The position numbers and the translations under genes are program-made. The notes below the pieces were generated by a model. It saw nothing but the letters and a program-made list of their open reading frames with translations, was not told where the DNA came from and ran no database searches. Shown here piece after piece: positions 55,135 through 64,000 of a DNA stretch of 64,000 bases (position 1 is the stretch's first letter; the number at the start of each line of letters is the position of its first letter). The DNA comes from Mytilus edulis. Taxonomy: Eukaryota > Mollusca > Bivalvia > Mytilida > Mytilidae. The stretch is taken from positions 85,376,592 through 85,440,591 of the forward strand of contig NC_092347.1 in NCBI RefSeq assembly GCF_963676685.1, written 5' to 3'.

Positions 55135-56210
55135 TTTTAATTTCCTTTTATCAAAATCCCAATCAAGGCTAGAGGGATTTGAAACTATTGTCAGATCTTG
55201 AGACATACTTTACTGCTTTGATTTATAAAACACATGCTTCACTTATTTTGATTGAAGATCATATTTCTTACGTTTTTCTAAGCTTTTCTAACTCTATAGG
55301 AAGATATTTTACCAAGCATTCTCATTTTAAGCTAATTAAATGTAGAAGCAATGATGGGAATACAGACTCCAAGCCCATCTTAAACCCAATGGAAAAGATA
55401 TAATTGAGCAATCAAGCATTACAAATGTATAAGTTTTTTTTTTTAAATATTTATAATTTTCTGTGGGTCAGAATATTACAATAACAAATCATTCATTCGT
55501 CTTATTTTTAGCAGGAATCTATATTCATTGCTAATTAATTAGAATATTTTGTAGAAATGAAAACTTCCAAATGATGAACATTCAGACATTAAAAATGAAT
55601 AATATATAACTGCTTACATAGCACTTATTACAACTTACCTTCAGACGTCACAATTGCATGGCCAGAAATAATTTAGATGATCTAAATACTGTAGAAATTA
55701 ATTCATTTATTATTGCAAATCCTTGACTATTGGGAAAATGGGAAATCTGAGTAACATGATTACAAAAATTACAAGATTACAAAAATTTTATGATGGAAAA
55801 TCACTACTCAAATTATAATTTAGATTTTTTTATGACTGTGAACCTGATGCAGGAATAAAAACATTGCAATAATTTCTGAATCTACAGTGTACCATAATAT
55901 ATAAGTTGCTTATTGTTAAAGGCTGCAAGGTGACTTGTAGTTGATCTTATATATCCACATCCTTTGGTATTTGGATAGGTGTCCCATGGGCGATCATAAC
56001 TACTTCTCTTTGATATAATTATTGTATCATATACAATATATTAATAATAATATAATCATCCAATGATAATACAGTCTTCACATGTCTGATTCAGGGAATA
56101 ATGTTTTCATTGTATCCTTGATTTTCCTTCTGTCAAGCATCACTTTGTTGTACCTATGCTGGCATCTTCAATTTTTGTCAGATCATATTCAAATTTGAAT
56201 CACAGATGAG
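55135..56210. other. Unassigned DNA
   Basis: No gene is seen. A degenerate SINE-like piece may lie at 55905-56010 (AAGGTGACTTGTAGTTG). Confidence 0.4.
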
Positions 56211-56214
56211 TTGA

Positions 56215-56845
56215 AGGATAGAAAAAATCCTGTTGAACACCTTTCATTAGAGGAGACATCAGCTCTTACAAATAAGTCTTTCAGACTTGCAGGTCTTCGG
56301 AAATTTAAGATAGGAGGTTTAGGTAAGTTCTTAGATAATTTAGGGTTCTTGGCTATAATCTACCAATTAGCACAGATCAAACGTGAAAGGTTAGTAAAGG
56401 TAGGATTATATGTTAAAACAAGAGGAACTATTTTGCTGCGCCTCTTCTGTCTGTACTGTAATAGGTCATTGTGGCTGAAATTATTAGCATGTGCAAACCG
56501 CTTATCTATGTCCAATTTCTTATAATCTCATTTGGTGAAAAATATGCAAATTCCTGTACGTTTATAGTAACAGTCTCCTTAGTCAGAGGAGCAAATCTGC
56601 TTTACTCTGAGAGCTTGACTGTACGGGATACTTTTTGTACAGTGTTTGGGGTGACAGCTTTTGGGAGAAAGGTACTGATGTTTATCTATAGGTTTACAGT
56701 AGAGGTCTGCTGATATAGCACCGTCCTTTATAGATGTTGTTGTGTCAAAGAAAAATATTTTTGAGTGGGAAAGGTGAAGTTGTTGCATTTCAGAACCAGA
56801 GTAAGCAGCTGGACAAATCATTTTCAGTGAATTATAGGATAACAA
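56215..56845 (-). pseudogene. Penelope-like reverse transcriptase remnant
   Basis: The minus-strand frame 56845-56579 encodes KDGAISADLYCKPIDKHQYL, then SCHPKHCTKSIPYSQALRVK. This is the conserved palm-to-thumb region of Penelope-like reverse transcriptases (typical pattern DLY-KPTD-HQYL, SCHP-HC--SIPYSQALR). Past a stop, other frames to about 56215 continue with RSKIVPLVLTYNPTFTNL, LPKPPILNFRRPASLKDLFV and RADV, the usual downstream part. Frameshifts and stops show it is dead. No upstream RT core motifs are seen. Confidence 0.8.
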
Positions 56846-57022
56846 AACTCTTTATGATTGTGAAGGTTAAAATTCCAAGTTATTGTCTCTCGTGTATATA
56901 TATATATCATGTTGTGTTGACATGAAAATTATTGAACCCCCCTAAATATATGTATATATATATATACAACTCGTCTAAACATCAATCCAACAATGTTAGA
57001 CCTGTAAATTTGCTTTCGCAAA

Positions 57023-57027
<5 letters not shown>

Positions 57028-57059
<32 letters not shown>
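57028..57059. repeat. (TA)n microsatellite
   Basis: About 15 TA units; shorter TA runs occur at 56896-56908 and 56950-56964. Confidence 0.9.
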
Positions 57060-57061
<2 letters not shown>

Positions 57062-57359
57062 TCTATAAGAATCTACCAACCAGTAAACTTAATAGGTATT
57101 GGATCATCAAAATTGACAATACTACACAAACAGGAAAAATTATATGAGTCTGAAAGATTGTGTAACAATACCGATAAATAGATGGAAAACAAAACACTAA
57201 AAAGTGTTGAATATCATTGCACAAAGATGGAAAAACTGAACAGATGATATAAATTATACAATAATTGCAAATATTTCGGCTCTGTATTATTAGTGATCTA
57301 TGTTTACACCTTATACATTATATCTCATTATTGTTAAAACTTTTGTCAAGTCTAAAAGG

Positions 57360-57480
57360 GTACAACATCACCAAAAACACAATAAAACGAACTATATGTT
57401 AGATATTTCGGATAACAAATATCCTTCCTCGGTAATTGCACGATGACAAATGAATCATGTCAATTCAAATTAAGACTCTA
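57360..57480 (-). repeat. Possible terminal part of a Penelope-like element
   Basis: The minus strand has CCGAGGAAGGAT, a loop, then ATCCGAAATATCTAA. That is the same CxGAxGAAG-hairpin-GAAA layout as at 11081 and 11959, placed 3' of the GIY-YIG remnant where a terminal repeat would be expected. Confidence 0.4.
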
Positions 57481-57989
57481 TCAAAATCTTGAAATTTATA
57501 CAATTTGAATGAATGCTGGAACAATTTTAAAATTTCCAAACACGGCGCAAATACTACAAAGATATGCCAAAATAAAAATAGTTATTTACGATGTGAACTG
57601 GCACAACTCTAAATTCCCAAAGGTGGTGACAGTTGAGATGTTAAACAACTGCGTGGAAATACAGTCCCAATAAACAGTCCTGACCGATCTAAGCTGGTAT
57701 AATCTTTAAAATATGACAACAGTAGAGCAATTGCAACAGAGACTGCGTATTTAAACATCCCAAAAATATAGTTATTAGATGATAAGAAAAATGAGTAATA
57801 AATTTTTACTAAGGTTAAGTAATAGAACGTGGCTGCCTATTTACACATCCCTGCCAACTGTAATTGAAACTAGTATAATTAAAAAATTCCTGAAAAGTGT
57901 AAGAGTCCAGTACGAAAGCCGGAGTTACTGGACACAAGTGATGGTAGGAAATTAGTGATGTTAGGGAAAATGAGTGTCTCTTCTATGTT

Positions 57990-58255
57990 TTATTATTAAT
58001 GCCCTCTGGGGAAACTGTCCTGAGCTTTCTTATTCAAAAACTTTCCCGAGCAAGTCTGTCGGCCTTTGACCAGTCCTCGTTGTGATCTATGATGGTGATG
58101 GCAAGTTTTTTAAGATCAGCTTGGGCATGCCCATGTCATCTTAAATGACGACTTATGGGGAAGTCGGGCTTGCAGGTGTAGTCACTACGATGACCATGAA
58201 GTTTGTAGTGTACTGAATCATGTTTATATGATCCATCGCCCCGTAAGATTTATCG
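57990..58255 (-). pseudogene. GIY-YIG endonuclease remnant of a Penelope-like element
   Basis: On the minus strand the conceptual translation is HYKLHGHRSDYTCKPDFPIS, RHLR, stop, HGHAQADLKKLAITIIDHNE, DWSKADRLARESF, stop, IRKLRTVSPEGINN. This is the C-terminal half of a GIY-YIG domain as found after Penelope-like RTs (pattern GHRSD, HF--PGH---D, RE-FWI-KL-TL-P-GIN). At least two stops, one of them at the expected W codon (TGA), show decay. It lies on the 5' side of the RT remnant at 56215-56845, so they are not one collinear copy. Confidence 0.7.
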
Positions 58256-58658
58256 TTGACTATTTATTCAGTCATTTTATATATATATATTATACATACA
58301 TTGGAAACAATAACTTGGAATTTTAACCTTCCCAATCATTAAAAGTTTTGTTGTCCTATAATTCACTGAAAATGAATTGTGTATTGGGAAAACAAGTATT
58401 AAAATGTGATTAATCTCACAGTAGTTAACTTCACCATAATCAGTGTCTGGGATATTGATAAAAATATTGGTTATTGAGAAGGTAATGTCATCAACTTGCT
58501 ATAATCATTATCAATTCTAATCAATGTTTAGGGGCACTTAATTACTTTATTTCAGCTAAGACATATGCAGGTGGCTTAATACCTGCAAACCTGAAATTCC
58601 TGTATCCGTGTCAATGATTTACAGATAGTTTTTTTTAAGGATTGAATTATTATTGTAG

Positions 58659-58744
58659 CGCCAGTTGTTTAGAGCACTTACTAGCTACACCATCAGTGAT
58701 CCAGTGATTGCCTCAGAGGAAGATGATACAAATAAGTTTATAAG
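58659..58744 (+). CDS. Candidate internal coding exon of an unidentified gene
   Basis: ATTATTATTGTAG precedes and GTGAGTAAAT follows an 86-base segment with one open frame. It reads RQLFRALTSYTISDP then VIASEEDDTNKFIR. The other two frames have stops. Composition and strong splice sites suggest a real exon (phase 0 in, phase 2 out). I do not recognise the protein and found no partner exon in the window. Confidence 0.4.
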
Positions 58745-60763
58745 GTGAGTAAATAGTTTATATTAATCACAGGAGAGAAAAGTGTTCGTTACACAAATTA
58801 ATTAGGAAAACCTAATTTCCTGATTCTAATGGAGTAGAAGTCTCAGATGTATTACTTCCAAATGTAAATCTCTAATTTCATTATTTTTTTTTTCTAATCA
58901 CAGAAATGAATCTTAAAAAAAAATGAATAAAAAAAATCATTGAATGAATATTTATCCACCATCAATGACTCTTCTATCCTTAGGTCATGATTCTGTGCAT
59001 GATTTGTTTACGATTGAAGGATTATAATGAAAAATGTGTTAACATGTCTTATATTGATTTAAAACAACTTATGAGATGATATTGGATGACATCAGAATTT
59101 ATTGTTCAAATTTTTTTAAGAAGTAAATGAATAGGTAGGGGAAAAAGATGTTTGTCCTTATGTTACTGGCGACATAGAAATACCTGATGAATGGACAGAC
59201 ACACACCCTGTATTGTAAGTGCTCTCACATGTAACATTCCTTTCCAGATTTTCATAAAATTTATATCAAAGGTTAAATCAACAATGCCTTGGACAAGTTC
59301 AGTTATTCAGTTTCAATCAACTATTTTCTAAAGAGTTATATCCCTTGGAAATATTAATCATATAGAAAATTTGCATAGCCTACAGTTCATATAGGATTGT
59401 TATGAAATTTGTATCACAGGTTTATATCAGCCTTGTGTGGGACGAGTTTGAAAATCAGCTCATATCAAACTTTTTTTTTTATATATCCCTTAAAAATGTA
59501 ATTTTATAGAAAATTGCATTATAAGCATACTCATGTCATGCGTTCAATTCTTGCCAGATATTTAAGAAATTTAAATCAAAGGATTTTATCTGAAAAAATT
59601 CAGACAAGTTTGAAAATCAGTGCAGAAACAATCAATTTGATAAGAGTTACATGTATTTATTTATTTTTTCAAATTTAACCTCACCGTAATAACTATTATA
59701 TTGTAGTGATACAAATCAGTATACACTGGTTTGTTGTTATATATTATATTCATATAACAGTTTCATTTATATTTAATTTTCATCCATTTGTATATCATTC
59801 TATTCTACTTTTGTAATAATAATGCAGTGCAAGGCAAGTGCATGGTTGACACTCTTCTGTAAAAAATCGATTTTTCTAAAAGATTGGATATGAGTAGGCA
59901 TTCATATTTTCCCGCAAAAAAAAAAATCTTCCATGCAGAGTTGCTGGTCCTTGCCGGGAGAGACCAAAAATTTTCTTTGAGATATTAATCTGCATGCTTT
60001 AACACAATTTTTCGGTACAGGTGCATAGATATTATCAATGATTTTTTACTAATATATATACATGTATATATCCAACGACAAAACATTTTCATATTATTAA
60101 TCAGTATTCATTGAAGAGATGTATTTATAACAAACGATAAGGAATGCTATTTTGCACTCTTTAATATCTGCATAGTTATCATGTTTATAAATGGGTTTAA
60201 AACCCAAAAGGAATATTACCTAATGGAAATCTAGGCGATAGCAATACACCGGAATGCCCTCATGGTCATCCGCTGTAAAAAATGAGGAGTTCAGTAATTA
60301 ATTAATAAAAATATGAATAGTAGATTTATATTTGCAAGTTTGATTTGATTACACGATAGATATAATGTTTGATTATTGTTACATATTGTTATGTATGTTG
60401 ACAGATTGATTTTACCTTGGTATGCAATTAGGATATTATTTCCTTGGAAAATATAAATTTTCCTTTATTGTCATGGAAACTGATTAATTTGTTTTACCTT
60501 ATAAATATGAGATTTGATGAATTATTCTCTAGAATGGTTATTATATTCTAAATGATTACACAACTTGTGCTTTTTTGTGCAACAATTAGAATACAGAGGT
60601 TGATGTTGACAAAAATGTCTTGAAGAAAAGTAATCAATGAACTAGTTTAGCTTTAAATGTTTCCTGATGACGTAATTCTGTAAAAAAATGTCATCCTCCT
60701 GATTACTGACTTGATGACTATTTCTGTAAATAGATAAAGATAAAACATACTGAAAAAACTTGC
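58745..60763. other. Unassigned DNA between the candidate exon and the 55-bp satellite
   Basis: AT-rich. Diverged repeats of about 110-200 bp around CAAGTTTGAAAATCAG (59450, 59607) are visible. A weak minus-strand exon candidate lies at 60220-60272. Confidence 0.4.
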
Positions 60764-62480
60764 TATTTTAGTCTGATCTACTTTGGGTCCTGGAAAGTCT
60801 TGTGGTAGAAGCTGTTACTGTTTTAGACTGATCTACTTTGGGTCCTGGAAAGTCTTGTGGTAGAAGCTGTTACTGTTTTAGTCTGATCTACTTTGGGTCC
60901 TGGAAAGTCTTGTGGTAGAAGTTGTTACTGTTTTAGTCTGATCTACTTTGGGTCCTCTAAAGTCTTGTGGTAGAAGCTGTTACTATTTTAGTCTGATCTA
61001 CTTTGGGTCCTCTAAAGTCTTGTGGTAGAAGTTGTTACTGTTTTAGTCTGATCTACTTTGGGTCCTGGAAAGTCTTGTGGTAGAAGCTGTTACTGTTTTA
61101 GTCTGATCTAGTCTTTGGGTCCTGGAAAGTCTTGTGGTAGAAGCTGTTACTATTTTAGTCTGATCTACTTTGGGTCCTGGAAAGTCTTGTGGTAGAAGCT
61201 GTTACTGTTTTAGACTGATCTACTTTGGGTCCTGGAAAGTCTTGTGGTAGAAGCTGTTACTGTTTTAGTCTGATCTACTTTGGGTCCTGGAAAGTCTTGT
61301 GGTAGAAGCTGTTACTATTTTAGTCTGATCTACTTTGGGTCCTGGAAAGTCTTGTGGTAGAAGCTGTTACTGTTTTAGTCTGATCTAGTCTTTGGGTCCT
61401 GGAAAGTCTTGTGGTAGAAGCTGTTACTATTTTGGTCTGATCTACTTTGGGTCCTCTAAAGTCTTGTGGTAGAAGCTGTTACTGTTTTAGTCTGATCTAC
61501 TTTGGGTCCTGGAAAGTCTTGTGGTAGAAGCTGTTACTATTTTAGTCTGATCTAGTTTTTGGGTCCTGGAAAGTCTTGTGGTAGAAGCTGTTACTATTTT
61601 AGTCTGATCTACTTTGGGTCCTCTAAAGTCTTGTGGTAGAAGCTGTTACTATTTTAGTCTGATCTACTTTGGGTCCTGGAAAGTCTTGTGGTAGAAGCTG
61701 TTACTATTTTAGTCTGATCTACTTTGGGTCCTCTAAAGTCTTGTGGTAGAAGCTGTTACTATTTTAGTCTGATCTACTTTGGGTCCTCTAAAGTCTTGTG
61801 GTAGAATCTGTTACTATTTTAGTCTGATCTACTTTGGGTCCTGGAAAGTCTTGTGGTAGAAGCTGTTACTATTTTAGTCTGATCTACTTTGGGTCCTGGA
61901 AAGTCTTGTGGTAGAATCTGTTACTATTTTTGTCTGATCTACTTTGGGTCCTCTAAAGTCTTGTGGTAGAATCTGTTACTATTTTAGTCTGATCTACTTT
62001 GGGTCCTCTAAAGTCTTGTGGTAGAAGCTGTTACTATTTTAGTCTGATCTACTTTGGGTCCTCTAAAGTCTTGTGGTAGAAGCTGTTACTGTTTTAGTCT
62101 GATCTACTTTGGGTCCTGGAAAGTCTTGTGGTAGAAGCTGTTACTATTTTAGTCTGATCTACTTTGGGTCCTCTAAAGTCTTGTGGTAGAAGCTGTTACT
62201 ATTTTAGTCTGATCTACTTTGGGTCCTGGAAAGTCTTGTGGTAGAAGCTGTTACTATTTTAGTCTGATCTAGTTTTTGGGTCCTGGAAAGTCTTGTGGTA
62301 GAAGCTGTTACTATTTTAGTCTGATCTACTTTGGGTCCTCTAAAGTCTTGTGGTAGAAGCTGTTACTATTTTAGTCTGATCTACTTTGGGTCCTGGAAAG
62401 TCTTGTGGTAGAAGCTGTTACTGTTTTAGTCTGATCTAGTCTTTGGGTCCTGGAAAGTCTTGTGGTAGAAGCTGTTACTG
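60764..62480 (+). repeat. 55-bp satellite, about 31 units
   Basis: The unit contains TTTTAGTCTGATCTACTTTG, GGTCCTGGAAAGTCTTGTGG and TAGAAGCTGTTACTG. The spacing is 55 bp (for example GGTCC at 60786 and 60841). Two main variants alternate, CCTGGAAAG and CCTCTAAAG, and some units have 2-bp expansions (CTAGTCTTTGG). There is no long open frame. Confidence 0.95.
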
Positions 62481-62547
62481 TATTTGTAAGGTCATAAGAT
62501 TAGTATGCATATACATGTATGTCATTACACCTAGATATAAAAAAAGA

Positions 62548-62680
62548 AGATGTGGCAATGAGACAACTCTCCACAAGAGACCAAATGACACAGACGTTAA
62601 CAACTATAGGTCACCTTAAGGCCTAAGCCTTCAACAATGAGCAAAGCCCATACACATAGTAAGCCATAAAAGGCCCAGAA
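62548..62680 (+). repeat. SINE-like repeat, GATGTGGTATGATTGCCAATG family
   Basis: AAGATGTGGCAATGAGACAA, CTCTCCACAAGAGACC, AACAACTATAGGTCACC, CAACAATGAGCAAAGCCCAT and AAAAGGCCCAGAAA. A few bases of the usual start are missing. Confidence 0.7.
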
Positions 62681-63433
62681 AAAAACGTCAAAGAATTCTA
62701 ATAAAAACTATGTTGAACAGCCGACAGAATGAAGTTAGTAAAACAAGACAGACATAAAACAAACATTGGCCTAAAAAACAGTTATATCATAGTGAATTTA
62801 TCTTAGACAGAAAACAACAAAAACATTTTTCTGTTATTTCAAAACTTTGAAGCTTATGGCTTATACTGTAAATTCAGAAATTATTGTGATGTTTTTACTA
62901 TTGCAAAAATGCGACAGGGTTATAATGGCAATAATTAAAACTCCCATTTTGATTTTTTTTATATGAATTAAATAGGAATTATAGGATTTTTCTCAAAATC
63001 GCATTTTAGTCTAAAATGACAAAAAGGCAATAATAAATGCACGCAATAGATTTTGAATTTACAGTATTAACTTTATCAAAAATTTCTACAAAAAATTTGC
63101 CTTGAAATTTCTACAGTTGCCTTGATGACAATTAGATAGATAATGTTGAACAGGTTTCATTTATCAAAGCTAACATTGCCCCCTTCTTCCCTAATATATG
63201 ACTGTCTTGGAGTATGCCATATCATTAGATACAGTATTTTGCTTGGGATACAAAAAGATAAGTGTCAGTAGAGCAGGAACTGCCTACTCTCTTGTCCAGG
63301 AGCCCACAATTAAGTGTTTTTTTTATTGTTTTTATGACCCACCTTTGATAGTAGAGGGGCATTATGTTTTTAATTAGGCTCTATAATAAAGTAGAACAAA
63401 TAACTTTTTCAACCCTTCAAAAGCACAGTACCT

Positions 63434-63754
63434 GTATTTGTAAGGTCATAAGATTAGTATGCATATACATGTATGTCATTACACCTAAATATAAAAAAAG
63501 TCTGTACGTCTGTTCGTCCGTCTGTATGTTCATTCGTCCGTTCGTCCTGCTTCAGGTTAAAGTTTTTGGTCAAGGTAGTTATTGATGAAGTTGAAGTCTG
63601 ATCAACTTGAAACTTAGTACACATGTTCCTTATGATATGTTCTTTCTAGTTTAAAAGCCAAATAAGAGTTTTGACCCCAATGTAACAGTCCACTGAACAT
63701 AGAAAATGATAGTACAAGTGGGGCATCTGTGTACTGGGGACACATTCTTGTTGA
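63434..63754 (+). repeat. Interspersed repeat, ATTACACCTAAATATAAAAAAAG family
   Basis: Begins with a 67-base lead (63434-63500) also found at 62480-62546, then a CTGT/CGTCC-rich head, GGTCAAGGTAGTTATTGATG, CACTGAACATAGAAAATGAT and the end GGGGACACATTCTTGTTG. A short upstream piece at 63335-63372 matches 33090-33390 in inverse orientation. Confidence 0.75.
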
Positions 63755-64000
63755 AAAACGTTTTCTGTGTATTATATTGTTACCCACTGTGTCTCTTTAT
63801 GACATGTATTTTACCATGTGGCTGGTGACCTGTCTTTAACTGAAATTATCAATTATTGACCAAATCCTTTGGACTATCTTATATTTTTTAAGCAACAGAC
63901 ACACATATTTTTATTTTTCATAAATATACTATAACTGAATGTTCCATGAACTGCCATGAAATGTCATAGACATGAATTACCTGTTATATTATACCTAACT

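Noticed and set aside
1-64000. tRNA or rRNA genes
   Set aside because: I looked for cloverleaf-like and rRNA-like sequence and saw none that I could support by eye; a tRNAscan-type search would be decisive.

Overview
This is eukaryotic, AT-rich, intron-bearing DNA full of interspersed repeats. The repeat families and the B-box proteins are of the kind found in bivalve molluscs, and a mussel (Mytilus-like) is the most likely source. That assignment rests on recalled family resemblance, not on a search.

The backbone of the window is one gene on the minus strand, INTS14 (Integrator complex subunit 14), running from a start codon at 36163 to a stop at 8662. Nine coding exons can be read with consensus splice sites and consistent phases. 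They join to 1563 bases, or 520 residues plus a stop, against about 518 residues for human INTS14. Its introns are large and hold most of what is unusual here.

The most striking structure is a minisatellite of about 86 units of 84 bp (18837-26095) in intron 5. In INTS14 sense, each unit is the last ~73 bases of exon 5 plus the first ~11 bases of intron 5, so the gene carries about 86 tandem copies of one of its own 5' splice sites. The array abuts and includes the native exon end. It also contains a near-perfect tandem duplication of 2703 bp. Because 84 is divisible by three, the opposite strand shows very long 28-residue-repeat open frames, which I treat as spurious.

Three single-exon genes on the plus strand (843-2534, 13393-15081, 27307-29007) encode closely related B-box / coiled-coil / beta-propeller-like proteins (TRIM-like, no RING). 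The second and third are nested antisense inside INTS14 introns 7 and 4; the first lies beyond the INTS14 3' end.

The rest is mostly mobile DNA. Two hAT-like elements have 8-bp target duplications (10127-12760 and 40273-41325). One foldback element has ~180-bp inverted repeats and a 9-bp duplication (37734-38722). Two elements are bounded by TTAA (35537-35901 and 46276-46866), and one has perfect short inverted repeats (53502-54820). Penelope-like remnants comprise a reverse transcriptase part at 56215-56845 and a GIY-YIG part at 57990-58255, both minus. Terminal-direct-repeat and 350-bp tandem structures carry hammerhead-like cores. There is a 55-bp satellite (60764-62480) and many scattered copies of SINE-like families.

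From about 36.2 kb to the end, apart from two weak exon candidates (58659-58744 plus, 60220-60272 minus), I see no further host protein-coding sequence.
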